64,000 nucleotides of DNA from Rapana venosa (Eukaryota > Mollusca > Gastropoda > Neogastropoda > Muricidae). Under the pieces are notes generated by a model, which did no database searches, was not told the DNA's origin, and saw nothing but the letters and a program-made list of their open reading frames with translations. The position numbers and the translations under genes are program-made. The stretch spans positions 45,891,395-45,955,394 of the forward strand of contig CM054140.1 of assembly GCA_028751875.1 (NCBI GenBank). Direction: 5' to 3'. Each line of letters starts with the position of its first letter. Position 1 is the first letter of the stretch. This document shows, one piece after another, positions 11,592-22,827 of this stretch.

Positions 11592-11750
11592 AGTGTCACA
11601 GGGTGGATCATGTCAGAGTCACAGGGTGGATCATGTCGTGTCACAGGGTGGATCATGTCGTGTCACAGGGTGGATCATGTCGTGTCACAGGGTGGACCAT
11701 GTCATGTCACAGGGTGGATCATGTCATGTCAGTGTCACAGGGTGCAGCAG
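11592..11750 (+). repeat. 22-bp minisatellite, seven copies
   Basis: TCACAGGGTGGATCATGTCG-like units begin at 11597, 11620, 11642, 11664, 11686, 11708 and 11736. The spacing is 22 bp except for the first (23) and last (28). Overlapping open frames here merely reflect a unit without stops. Confidence 0.95.
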
Positions 11751-12448
11751 CTATCACCATACCCACTGACACTGACAGGTAAGCTAACTGACTCTATTTC
11801 AAAACATGATCAAACTTCCCTGCAAAACACAAAAATTCAGTTGGGATACTAGCCCCAGCTCAATAATTTAAAAAAAAAACCTTTTATGAATTTACTTCAG
11901 TTTTGTCTTGACAGTCGCCACTTCAGAGCTAGAACATATATAAGAAAACCCACCAGTGAAAGAAAATAAAAACTGGATTAGCTGTGCCAAGATTTCCACC
12001 AGGAAATCTGGGGCTAAATGCAACATGCAGAAAGATATTTACAGGGTACAAGTACACTAATAGTCACTCTTTCCCTTCATTAAACTATTCAACGACCATC
12101 TTCTTCAAAAACAAAGTAAAATTTTGTGTGAATGAACAAAAAATTACAGTGATATCAGCACAGACCATGAACAGCAACTGCTTTTTCCTTCATTTTGGCT
12201 CAATGAGATGTCTATACTGCAGTATAAACATTTTTTTATCATATTCTACCCGATCTATTTTGGAGCATATCTTTAAAGGCAGGGGATGTGGGGATGTAGG
12301 TTTGTGGGTGGTTTTTTTTTAAAGTATGAAGCCCATTCACGATAGCTATACACTGCCTTAACGTCTATAAAAAAAAATTTCTGTCCCTAGATTTATAATT
12401 ATACATTTCCCTCTCAAAAACAAAAAAAAGAGAGAAAAAGTGGACTGT
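11751..12448. other. No gene recognised
   Basis: AT-rich stretch between the minisatellite and the RTE-like element; no supported feature. Confidence 0.5.
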
Positions 12449-12728
12449 ATGTCTTCAGTATGGTCAGGTCAGAGACTCCCTCTGCTACTGGTAACCATGT
12501 AACCCAGTACCACCTGCCACATGTGGGGAGTAAACCCAACCAAAAAATCCGACCTGGAGAGGGATGGGCTCCGCCAGGTTTGATTTGCCCAAGATACACC
12601 AATGACAAAGACAGCCAGAATCTCCATACCGGATCGGTCGTCGCCCGGGTTACCAAGGACCGCGCCTTTTGTTGCCCATCAGGACAGATGTCGAAAGTAT
12701 GCTACTGATGTAAAACGCAGCAAAATTC

Positions 12729-13540
12729 GTGCCAGACACAACACCATCATTGGCACATGGAATGTACGGACCACTAAGAGCTGCAGGCAAAGTGGAAGAA
12801 CTGACACATGAGATGTCCAGATATCATTGGCACATCCTTGGGCTCTGCGAAGTCAGGTGGAAAAACATGGGAGAAACAACGACCCAGGAAGACCACAAAT
12901 TATACTACAGTGGAAAACAGGATAAACATGAACACGGCGTGGGGTTTCTCGTTCACAAAGACACCGTGAACACCGTCATGAGCTGTCAGCCTGTGACCAG
13001 CAGACTTATTACCATCCGCCTGAGAGCAACCCCCTTTAACATAACTATAGTACAGGCATACGCCCCTACATCAGACTGCACAGATGAAGCCATAGAAGAA
13101 TTTTATGACCAGCTACAAGAGGTTCTGAATCAAACACCCAAGAAAGACATCCTCGTTGTGCAAGGCGACTGGAACGCCAAGGTAGGAGAAGATGCATGGA
13201 AAGACTGGGAGGGCGTTTGTGGGCCACATTGTAATAACCAATCAAATGAAAGAGGCTTGAGACTCCTGGAGTTTGCCAGTAACAACCACCTCCAGCTAGT
13301 GAATACACTTGGCCCACACAGAAATCCAGAAAATGGACATGGCATAGCCCAAATGGAGAACACCACAACCAAATAGATTACATCATGGGGGAAAAGACGG
13401 TTTCAGTCTAGCGTTAACATCGCACAGACACGTAGTTTTTCCAGGAGCAGACATAGGGAGTGATCATGATCTTGTGATGATGGACTTTCCGACTACGTCT
13501 AAAGAAAATCCACAAGCGGAACAACATCAGGATAAATTTG
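12729..13540 (+). pseudogene. RTE endonuclease domain, frameshifted
   Basis: The longest frame (12729-13376) gives the exonuclease-endonuclease-phosphatase fold signatures in order: GTWNVRT near 12750 in an adjacent frame, LGLCEVRW, VQAYAPT, VQGDWNAKVG and LQLVNT. The frame then shifts near 13335; downstream in another frame are NQIDYIM and GSDHDLV, the latter holding the catalytic His region. Such sequences are commonly annotated craniofacial development protein 2-like, which is a LINE-derived label. At least two frameshifts make it non-functional. Confidence 0.8.
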
Positions 13541-15633
13541 ACCTCGAGAAAGCTGAAGGACCCAGAGGTATTAGAAATTTTTCAAGCAAGGATAGGCGAA
13601 AGTTGCAGCACTCACTGTGTTAGACTCAGACATAGACACACTGACGAATATTTCAATACAGCAGTGACTGAAACAGCAAACGAGCTTCTTGGAAACGCCG
13701 ACCAGTCAAAAAACCATGGGTCACACCTAACATCCTACAACTATGCGACAAGCGTAGAGAGTTGAAGAAAAAGAAAAATGAAACAAAAGAAAGAGCAGAA
13801 CAATAGAATCAGGAAGTCCATGACGGAGGCAAAAGAGAAATGGATCGGTGAACAGTGCCAAGACATTGAAGAGAACATCAAGAAAAACAATAGCAAGAAA
13901 GCATATCAGCTGGTGAAAGACCTGACTAGCACGAAACAGAGAAAAGGTTTAACAATCCAAGACAAAAATGGGAAGTGTCTCACTGACGACCAGGATATTC
14001 TGAACAGATGGACAGAATACTGCTCCGACCTGTATAACTATAGAACCGCAGGAGATCCAGAAGTCCTTAATGTACCCGAAAGCAAAGACACAGACAGTCA
14101 CCCTATCCTCCGAGAAGAAGTTGGAAACAGCAGTCAGATCGCTGAAAAAGGGGAAGTCAGCAGGGGCTGACAACATTCCAGCTGAGTTGGTCCAAGTGGA
14201 GGGGAAGCCATGATCAGCGCCCTACAAAAGAATCTGCAACAAGATCTGGCAGACTGGAAAATGGCCAACACCATGGACGCAGTCACTCATCATCACCCTC
14301 CCAAGAAAGGAAATCTACAACAATGCCATATTACCGCACAATCAGCCTCATATGTCACCCAAGCAAGGTCATGCTGCAGATAATATTGAATAGACTGAAG
14401 CCACAAGCAGAGACCATCATTGCTGAGGAACAAGCAGGTTTCAGAGCAGGGCCAGCACAACAGAACAGATATTCAACCTCAGAATACTATGTGAGCGGTA
14501 CCTTCAACATCAACAAGACCTATACCACATATTTATCGATTTTAAGAAGGCATTTGACAGGGTGTGGCATGCAGCTTTGTGGGCAACCATGAACTTGTAC
14601 AGCATCAATGCAAACCTGATCAGAGTCATCAAACAGCTGTACAACGAGGCCACCAGTGCAGTGTACTACAACAACAACATTGGAGAATGGTTTCGAACAA
14701 CAGTTGAGTAAGGCAGGGCTGGTCTACTCTCACCCACTCTTTTCAACATCTTCCTTGAGAGAATCATGGCTGATGCACTGGAACATCATAAAGGTCAGTC
14801 AGCATTGGTGGCAGAACGATCACAAACCTCCGCTTCGCAGATGACATTGATGGAATAGCAGGATCAGAAAAAGAGCTTGCCAGCCTAACAGAACACTTGG
14901 ATAAGGCCTCCAAAAACATACGGCATGGAAATCATGAGAGAAGACCAAACTGATGACTAATTAAACCCAACGGCATTAGCACTGATATCAGGGTTAATGA
15001 CCAGAAGCTGGAAACAGTTCAAAGCTTCAAGTACCTGGGAGCCATTGTATCCGACCAGGGATCCAAGCCAGAAGTAGTATGCAGGACTGCACAGACAATA
15101 ACAGCTTTGTCAAAACTAAACACCATCTGGAGAGATAAGAATATCTCGCTTATCTCCAAGATCAGACTAATGCGCTCCTTGTCATATCCATATTTCTGTA
15201 TGCCTGTGAATCATGGACCCTGACTGCAGATTTGGAGAGAAGAGTACAGGCAGTGGAGATGAGATGCTTTCGGAGACTCCTTGGCATCTCCTACAAAGAC
15301 CACATAAGCAACGAAAGCGTGCATAACAGAATCCAGCAAACCATTGGACCCTATGAGAACCTTCTAACGATCGTGAAAAAGCGTAAACTTAAGTGGTATG
15401 GGCATGTCACAAGATCCCAAGGAATTACACAGACAGTTTTGCAAGGCACTGTCCAAGGAGGAAGAAGAAGAGGCAGACCAAGGAAGAGCTGGGAGGATAA
15501 CATCAGTGAATGGACAGGCCTAGAACTCAACAAAACCCTGAGAAAGGCAGAACAGAGAGAAGAATGGAGGGAACTGGTTGCTGAGTCTTTGAGGGTGCCC
15601 CCACGGTCGTCAGACTACGGGACAGATAGATAG
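13541..15633 (+). pseudogene. RTE reverse transcriptase and C-terminal region, broken
   Basis: Pieces in several frames show the linker (13778-14170), the RT motif YYRTISLICHPSK (14323 on), EEQAGFR, IDF-KAFDRVWHAALW near 14535, and FADD near 14832 with the catalytic Asp pair. The C-terminal region at 15232-15633 has AVEMRCFRRLLGISY, RKLKWYGHVTRS and GGRRRGRPRKSWEDNI, typical of RTE-type ORF ends. Multiple frameshifts and stops show an old copy. Confidence 0.8.
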
Positions 15634-15647
15634 ATAGATGTCTTCAG

Positions 15648-16423
15648 AGAATAAGCCCCTTTCTAGTCAGTGGTTTGGTCCTTCTACTCATGTTGACAAA
15701 AAAATAAATACCTTTCATTTGATTCAAAACCTTTCTTTCAAAAGGGAGGGGGAGTGTATTCAGACAGCCAACAAAAACAAAAATGACATGAATCGCCTTT
15801 CTGTTTATCACTGAATATACGTTTAACATTCCATGACTTTTTAAAAGCATATGGTCCTTTCAACTGACTTTTCAACAGGTCACAAGTTTTTTCATGTGCA
15901 CAAGATGAACTGAGTGTAATGTGGGGGGAAAAATTGCTCAAATTGCTACCTGTGCTGGATTTTTATGTTTATCACTTGTCACATGCATGGAGGCATTGCT
16001 TCATCCATTTCCCTGACATACAGGGGAATAAATGGACAGAGTTCACAACACACGTGAATACTCTGGTCTTGCCATGCTTATGAATGGCTGTGTCTATGTG
16101 TGCTTGATGAGATTTGCTACTGTTTCACTACTTTCTGCAGCAAGTCTTCAGCAACATCCCTCCTTGCCTTCCTTCCCCCAAGGGGCCTATAAGTATACAT
16201 AGCATCCCCACCTTCTGAAAATGTTATGCTAGGAACTCCCTCTTTTCTATCCGTTTCCTCCAGTCACCTCCTTCTTGTCTATTTTCCGCTTTCTTGGTCT
16301 ATTCCCCTGCCTTTTTCCACAATTCAATTCAAAAACAGCCATCAAAGTGTAGAATCTGCCTACAGATACTTGTTCAAACATCTGTGCACACACCCACACA
16401 CTTACTTCCTGACCTGTTATATA
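15648..16423. other. No gene recognised
   Basis: Flank between the RTE-like element and the elongase 3' side; no coding region seen. Confidence 0.5.
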
Positions 16424-16484
16424 AGCGCTTTGATTTGTCTGTGCAAGATACAGCGCGATATAAATTCTATTTATTATTATTATT
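16424..16484 (+). repeat. CR1/L2-like 3' tail fragment
   Basis: AAGCGCTTTGATTTGT, CAGCGCGATATAAATTCTA and (ATT)n, the 3' end shared by the LINE copies ending at 32686 and 39769 and by SINE2. The tail ends in the ATT repeats at 16470-16484. Confidence 0.75.
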
Positions 16485-16737
16485 AGTGATGAAAGAAAAA
16501 GTATCAATAGTTTACATAGAGGTCAAATGAAAACAGCTAAGCAAAACAAAAATCCTACACCATACAAAACTTGTTACAAGGTCTTAAGATTTAGTGAATA
16601 TCACAAGGCAACACACACACACCCCACAAAATACACACACACACACATACCCTGAATAAGAACATATACCGTTACTCCTTACAGAGTACTCCCAGTTGAA
16701 TTCCACAACTAACGTATAAACCGAGATTATTTTCAGA

Positions 16738-16743
16738 TTTATT
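16738..16743 (-). promoter_or_regulatory. Candidate poly(A) signal of the elongase
   Basis: AATAAA on the minus strand, about 430 nt past the elongase stop codon. Further downstream on the minus strand (about 16655-16615) the sequence is GT-rich, as a downstream element might be, though somewhat distant. Other signals further on cannot be excluded. Confidence 0.4.
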
Positions 16744-17172
16744 CGATGGCTAATGAACTGAACAAAACAGACAAGGACAGGGCACATTCCCAGTTTGAAC
16801 ACTAAAAAAAAAACCTAACAAAAAAATTTCCCAAATTTGTTCCAAGCTTATGGATAAAGCAAAAAGGATCAATTCTTTCCTTCTCAGACATTCCAGTCAA
16901 ACAAGTTTTCCAATGCAAACAGCATCATCATCATCAACAACTCTGTGTGCAGCGTCATACAAGTACAACTTGGCACAAAAATGAATAACATCTATTGCGC
17001 TATGTAAAAACCTGTGTTTGGGAACAAAAACAAAAAAACAAAACAAAAAGGTGGGGGGTCAGTTTATGTAGTGTAGCTAAACTCAACACTTCAACACAAC
17101 ATAAAAAACAAAAACAAAAGAACAACCAAACATGAAATTCCGAACGCCTATACACATGAAGTCTACACCCTT

Positions 17173-17433
17173 CTACTCCGCTTTGGTGCGTATATCCCCG
17201 TTGTCCGCTGCGTGGCCGCTTCCATTGCCGACGGGAGAGCTGCCGCTCTTGTTCTTGGCGCCATTCTTGAGCCTGTTGGAGCGGCGCTTGATGTAGGCGT
17301 GGATGTAGAAGTTGCCAAAGAGAATCAGCATGACCACCATGTAGCCCGACAGCAGGTTCTGGCCCCAGCGGGGGAAGTCGCAGCCTTCACGTATAGAGTT
17401 GACCGTGTGGGTGAAGGTGATGCAGAACTGCAG
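17173..17433 (-). CDS. ELOVL2/5: Fatty acid elongase, exon 6 (C-terminus and stop)
   Basis: Residues 212-297 and the stop TAG (17173-17175). Acceptor TCCACAG lies just upstream. The first residues LQF complete the TXXQXXQ elongase motif (T207, Q210, Q213) with exon 5, which confirms the join. A hydrophobic segment (about 237-260, GYMVVMLILFGNFYIHAYIK) is the last membrane span. A basic, Gly/Ser/Asn-rich cytosolic tail follows and ends RTKAE. Arg at -5 with Lys at -3 fits the RXKXX/KXKXX endoplasmic-reticulum retrieval signal typical of elongases. The antisense frame at 17212-17553 is a shadow. Confidence 0.93.
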   Translation of the reverse strand: MQFCITFTHTVNSIREGCDFPRWGQNLLSGYMVVMLILFGNFYIHAYIKRRSNRLKNGAKNKSGSSPVGNGSGHAADNGDIRTKAE

Positions 17434-17589
17434 CTGTGGACACCAAACACCATATCCGTGACTTGGGACTCCCCATCTCATCACTCTTTGAGGAATCGGT
17501 CCACTGCACTGAAACTTTCTGCAGTGCAGTGCAGTGCGTCTAGGGCAGGTTGAACTCAACAGAGCCCGAGTCTCTGTGACTCCCATACA

Positions 17590-18105
17590 ACCTCTGTCTC
17601 TGCATGCTGGGTATGCTCAGGTCTCCCATGCAGCCTACCATAGACCTACTCTCTAGGAAGAAGGGTGGGTTTTGAACATGAAGGCACGATGTTATGCATG
17701 CTTTTGCAATCACAATCCCAGTTTCTGGTGACTTATCACCCAGAGGACTTTCAAGTGAATGGAGTCAGAACCTATGTTAACTCCAAGGGGGAAAAAATTG
17801 TCTCAAAATTTTCAGCAGTCTCTGGCCTTCTGTTACCATCAGATCACATGTTCAAAGCTCTAGTAAAGGTGTCCTATAACCTATGCGGTTGTATGGGAGT
17901 GAGGCATCAGAGACCTCAACTTCCCAAGGGGCCATCTTGCTGCTTTACCTTGCCTGACCCTAAAGAGGGCAGGTACCCATTTACAGCTGGGTGAACTGGG
18001 GGACTGTACTAAAGCCAGGTGCGCAAACCGTCACCCATCCAAGTGGTAACCATGCTCGATGTTGCTTAACCTTAGCTGCGGGAAAGTAAGTGTTCCAAAA
18101 ACTGA
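17590..18105 (+). repeat. Dispersed repeat, SINE3-type (17.9-18.1 kb core)
   Basis: The block at about 17900-18060 (CCTGACCCTAAAGAGGGCAG, TACCCATTTACAGCTGGGTG, GACTGTACT-AAGCC, then GCTTAACCTTA) recurs at 28335-28560. It is related to the CACCTGGGTGGAGTGAGG block of the tRNA-SINE at 59510-59787. Upstream limits are uncertain. It lies in the last elongase intron. Confidence 0.6.
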
Positions 18106-18329
18106 GCTATCCTGTCCCCTAAGCTCTAACTGCTGCTTTGTTTTGCTCTTGTTATCATACACATACAAGTTCACATTATCAGATCACATCTGTCTACCAT
18201 GTCATTTAAAATGTTACTTATGTGGTAAGAGACTGGATTTCTTTCTTTTGTACTATTTCATGGTACTGTTACAAATATTCTTTTTTGTTTGTTGCTTTAC
18301 TACCAAATATAAACATCTAAATGCATACA

Positions 18330-18332
<3 letters not shown>

Positions 18333-18364
<32 letters not shown>
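18333..18364. repeat. (TC)n microsatellite
   Basis: Sixteen TC repeats directly abutting the 5'-truncated LINE copy 1. Confidence 0.95.
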
Positions 18365-18366
<2 letters not shown>

Positions 18367-20228
18367 AATGTAACTGACAACTACAGAGGTATTTCCCTGC
18401 TCAGCATTTGCAGTAAACTGTACAGTTTTATACTCAACAAGTGTATTACCAAGTGGATTGAGGAAAGTGAGCTAATAGGGGAGGAGCAGGCAGGATTCAG
18501 GGAAAAACACAGCATAACTGACCATATATTTACTCTTTTTGCTTTCATCGATTTTCGTAAAGCCTTTGACTCTGTATGTAGGGAAAAGCTATGGGATGTA
18601 CTGAGTAATAATGGTTTAAATGGTAAAATTCTTTCTGCTCTGAAAAGTATGTATTCAACTGTTAAAGCCTGTGTTCGTTCTGGCAGTGACTTGACTGATG
18701 TATTCATGTGCCCTACTGGCTTAAAACAAGGAGAAATATGTTCACCTGTTTTTTTTTTCACTATTCATCAATGAACTTACCAAAGATGTTATCGAAAAAG
18801 GGAAACACGGTATTCAATTGTCACCAGATGTTGTTGAATTGTTGATATTGTTATTTGCTGATGATGTTGTTATTTTCTGACAGTGTGATAGGTCTCCAAA
18901 ATCAGTTGAATATATTGTATGATACATCTAAGCGACTTGATTTAAAAGTAAACTTAGAGAAATCGAACGTTGTTGTCTTTCATAATGGGGGTTATTTTGC
19001 TGCCAGTGAAAACTGGAATTATGATGACGTTAAACTGAAAATTGTCAACACTTATAAGTATCTTGGTATTTATTTGTCTACCCGGCTTTCATTTTCGTTT
19101 ACCATGTCTGATCTCGCTGACAGAGCAAAGAAGGTGTATCAGCCATTATAAGAATGTTTATGGTCTATTGGGGAACACTCGCCTAGTCTCTTTTTTAAGC
19201 TGTTTGATTGTCAAATTCGCCATCTTGACTTACGGCCCCTGAGATTTGGGGTTTAGTACCTGATCAAAATATTGTGGAAAGAGTCCATTTGTCTGCTTTA
19301 AAAAGGTTTTTTGGGTGTAAGCCCAAAGTCACCAAGACACGCTGTGTATGGAGAGACAGGCAGACATCCTTTACAGGTGAATACTTTCGTAAAGTGCATC
19401 AAATTTTGGTTACGAATTGTTTGTATGGATACCAACAGATATCCACGAAAAGCTTACAATATGCTCTTATCTCTGCAGGAACAAAACTATGTCACATGGG
19501 CATGTGGAGTTAGGAATGTTTTGTATAAATTTGGGTTCGGAGTAGTCTGGGAAACACAAGGGGTGGGGGATATAGCAACATTTGTATCTGAATTCAAGCA
19601 ACGACTTATAGACTGTTTCAAACAAGACTGGCTTTCTGCCTTAGGGAACCATGATTTCTATAACGTGTATAAAAGTTACAAACAATCATTGGAACAAAGT
19701 GTATATTTAAGCTACATAAAAGCCTTTACTGTAAGAAGGGATCTGGCCCGACTGAGAATTGGAATGTCGTCTTTGAACTGCTACATTAACAATCGTAGCA
19801 AAACACAGACTTCGGTATGCCCCTTTTGTGATGACGTACTAGAAACAGAAGTACACTTTTTGCTTCAGTGCCCAAAGTACAGTGATCTTAGAGCAGAACT
19901 GATTCCAAGTAAATACCACAGCCATCCATGTATATTTAAATGTTCATTATTATTGTCTTCTGAAAACAGATCAATTGTGATTAAAGTTGCCACTTTTGTC
20001 CACAAAGCACTTAAGATTAGAAAACAGAGCTTAATGTTGTAAATACGGAATATCGGGTTTCGTTTAATGTTGTAATTACAGAATGGTTATGCTTTTTTGA
20101 ATGGTGTGATTACAGAATTTCATGTTTTGTTTAACGTTGTGATTACATAACAACATGTTTTGTTTAATGTTGTAATTACGAAATGTTATGTTCATCCTGC
20201 TTGTAAAGGGTCAAGGCCTATACATTAA
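18365..20228 (+). mobile_element. Non-LTR retrotransposon copy 1, 5'-truncated
   Basis: Starts inside the reverse transcriptase at TDNYRGISLLSICSKLY and continues through EEQAGFR, IDFRKAFDS, TGLKQG, LFADDVV, SNVVVFHNGG and YKYLGIYLSTRLSF in shifting frames. The C-terminal half (19311-20042) is one open frame of 243 codons ending in a zinc-knuckle-like CPFCDD...H..LQC. The 3' UTR (about 20045-20190) has four degenerate units of roughly 45 bp, built on GTTTAATGTTGTAATTAC, then TCCGAGTCCGAGTC running into (TC)n. It is the same family as copy 2 and is antisense to the elongase. No named clade is assigned. Confidence 0.85.
19311..20042 (+). pseudogene. LINE copy 1, C-terminal ORF2 segment
   Basis: Open frame of 243 codons covering the region after the reverse transcriptase. 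It contains LARLRIGMSSLNCYINNRS and a Cys/His cluster (CPFCDDVLETEVHFLLQC) typical of the C-terminus of jockey/RTE-type ORF2 proteins. The family equivalent in copy 2 is at 23235-23624 (LARLRALGLNACKTWFS, then HFLFDC). The first residues are read from a frame lacking the true N-terminus, so this is a fragment, not a gene. Confidence 0.75.
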
Positions 20229-20243
20229 ATCATTCCGAGTCCG

Positions 20244-20293
<50 letters not shown>
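20229..20293. repeat. (TC)n microsatellite between two LINE copies
   Basis: About 32 TC units separating the 3' end of LINE copy 1 from the 5' end of copy 2. Confidence 0.95.
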
Positions 20294-20294
<1 letters not shown>

Positions 20295-20357
20295 AGCGGG
20301 GGTGGTGTGGACCATCCACTCCACAGCAAGAGGACGAAATAGGACAGGCCTGACCAC

Positions 20358-21122
20358 TTGACATCTTGGTCTTTTCTTTGTTATAATGTGGAAAACTTAT
20401 GCAATAAACCGAATGACTGCTCCTTCATAAATTGTGTTAATACATTTGATTTTGTGTGTTTGACAGAAACATTTGTTGATTGTTCCTTCAATTTTTCTGT
20501 AATTTTTACAGACTTTCTTAAGTTTACTGCCCCAGCTATGAAGTTATCATACTTTGGAAGGAACTCTGGTAGCATTGTATTATTAGTTAAAAAATGCTTA
20601 CAACAGTCTGTTAAAGAAATTAAACTAGACTGTAACAATGCTGTAGCAGTAAAATTGGATAGAAATGTACCGATTACTGACAAAAATGTTGTTTTAGTAG
20701 GTTGCTATGTCGTACCTGAAGGAGCCCTTGTATGAAAACACTGACCTAAAAGATGGTATATTAATTTTGGAAGAAAGTATACTGCAGTCTTTACGACATG
20801 ATGATGTGTATGATGTGTGGCGATTTGAATGCAAAAACAGGATCGAGCCAAATGTGAAGATATGGTAAATTTTGAACCAAACTGTATTTTTGATAATGAT
20901 ATGTTTGAAACAGGTGCTTCTAGAAACTCCAAAGATAATACAGTGAATCATTTTGGAAAGTGTATGTTGGATTTTTGTTTCATGTTTGATCTTGATATCA
21001 TAAATGGATTTTGCAATAGAGACAGGGAGGGAGAATATACTTTTGTGTCACCGCATGGTTGTAGTGTTATAGATTATTTTCTTGTTCCAAGTAGTTTTTC
21101 ACAGAACTGTGATATGGTTTAA
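20358..21122 (+). pseudogene. LINE copy 2 endonuclease domain
   Basis: Two frames (20358-20735 and 20829-21122) cover an exonuclease-endonuclease-phosphatase domain. The first has the N-terminal NVENL, LTET and a long beta-rich middle; the second has LDFCFMFDLDIINGFCNRD and VIDYFLVPSSFSQNCD. They are separated by a frameshift near 20735-20830, where DLNAKTG-like sequence lies. The last catalytic Asp-His pair (SDH in the family) cannot be found in frame. Confidence 0.7.
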
Positions 21123-21732
21123 GTGATTGTCTTGTTTCCTGGCATTTTCCAGCGGAAATGACATGGCAAAGTGGAAGCTCTAAACCCACAGAAAGCTGTG
21201 TCTCTAGCGCTGAAGAAAGAGCAGTGCGCTCAGAAGAAAATGTACAAGAGTTTGAGAATGAACAGAACTCAGAAGGTTTTAGAGACAGTCTCCATAAAGC
21301 TCATGAACTGTGGATGTTAATGAAAGTGTTTGTACCTTTGTTCAAGCAATGTATAGTGAAGCTACATGTATGGTTAGAGTGGCTGGCAAGAGAAAGAAGA
21401 ATGTTGATGTGTGGTTTGACTATGAATGTGAACAAAAGAAAAAAAGCTGTGAAAAGACTGTTGAAACATTTTCAAAGAACTAAAACAGAAAATAGGAAGA
21501 GAATTCTGAAAGACCTATATGTGAGAGAATGATCTGAATATGTAAAATTAAAAAGGCAAAAGAAACATGAATTCGAAGAAATGAAAATCAAAACGCTTAA
21601 GGATTCTATAAATGACTCAAGATTGTTTTGGTCAGTGATCAGGACAGTAAACAGAAGAACACTATTTACAATGAAATAACTTTAAATGAATAGTATGATC
21701 ATTTCTATGCTGTCTTTCAGAGCTTTGGTGTA

Positions 21733-22827
21733 ATGGCAGAAAGTGAGCCTAATTCGGACTTAGAACCAACTCAGAGTGAGGAGTCGTTATTCGATCAACC
21801 AATTGATAAAAGGGAAGTAACTGACAGCATCAAAAGACTTAGAAATCGCAAAAGTGCTGGACCCGACAAAATTCTGGGTGAAATGTTAAAACATTCTAAC
21901 GAAATAGTTGTTAATTTTCTATTTGTTTTATTTAATCATTTGTTCCAAAGTGGTACTTTCCCCTTAGACTGGGCCAAATCTGTAATCATTCCTATACATA
22001 AAAAAGGGAGATGTTAATAACCCAGATAATTATCGAGGCATTGCACTAACAAGTATTACAGGTCAAGTTTATACACATATACTGAATAGACGGCTTACAA
22101 TTTGGGCAGAGAAGGAAGAAAAGATAATAGAAGAACAAGCAGGATTCCGATCGGGTTATAGTACAATAGGTCATATTTTTACACTATATGCTTTAGTCCA
22201 AAAAATCTTCATAAAAATACACAACTATAATTATGTTGCAAAGCGTTTGACTCAATTGATAGAAATGTCCTGTGGAATATATTATGCTATAATGGAGTAA
22301 ATGGCAAAATATATATGGCCCTGAAAGGTGTGTACGAGTCTGTGATAGCATGTGTGCGTGACAACTATATGTATTCAGATGTTTTTGAATGCCCCAGGGG
22401 AGTTAAGCAAGGGTGTCTTCTTAGTCCCCTGCTGTTCTCGCTCTTTATTAATGAGTTAGCTACAGAATTATCAAAAAGAGGAAGACAAGGAATACAAATG
22501 ACCCCAGGAGGTGTAGAACTATTCCTGTTACTATTTGCAGATGACATTATACTGTTATCAAATACTATTTTAGGGCTGCAAAACCAGTTAAATTCTTTAA
22601 AATATGAAGCTGATAGGTTGAATCTGTCTGTTAACTTAGAAAAGCCGAATGTGATGGTTTTTCGAAAGGGAGGTCACCTTTCAGCGGGAGAAAAGTGGGT
22701 TTATGGCAATACTGAAATTAAAGTAACAAACTTTTATAAATATTTAGGCCTTACCTTCACAACAAAATTAAGTTTCAAAAATGCATGGAGTGAAAGTTGC
22801 CAAAAAGGGGAACTATGGAAATCCTAA
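21733..22827 (+). pseudogene. LINE copy 2 reverse transcriptase domain
   Basis: Frames 21733-22017 and 22315-22827 carry most RT blocks, with the FADD catalytic Asp pair intact in LLFADDIILLS. Between them (22016-22315) the frame shifts after HKKGDVNNPDNYRG. The FVDF-KAFDS block is damaged near 22240 (KAFDSIDRNVLWN remains in one frame). Non-functional as it stands. Confidence 0.75.

Larger units (their letters stand above)
12459..15637 (+). mobile_element. RTE-like non-LTR retrotransposon, nearly full length, inactive
   Basis: A 3.18-kb element flanked by a perfect 10-bp direct repeat ATGTCTTCAG (12449-12458 and 15638-15647), read as the target-site duplication. It encodes an apurinic-type endonuclease, then reverse transcriptase, then a basic C-terminal region, and ends in a short (GATA)n tail, as RTE elements often do. 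Frameshifts and stops break every domain. Length and domain order match RTE/BovB-type LINEs, which have a single long ORF and a short 3' end. Clade assignment is from motif recall, not phylogeny. Confidence 0.85.

Noticed and set aside
17212..17553. 113-codon plus-strand frame
   Set aside because: Antisense shadow of the last elongase exon.
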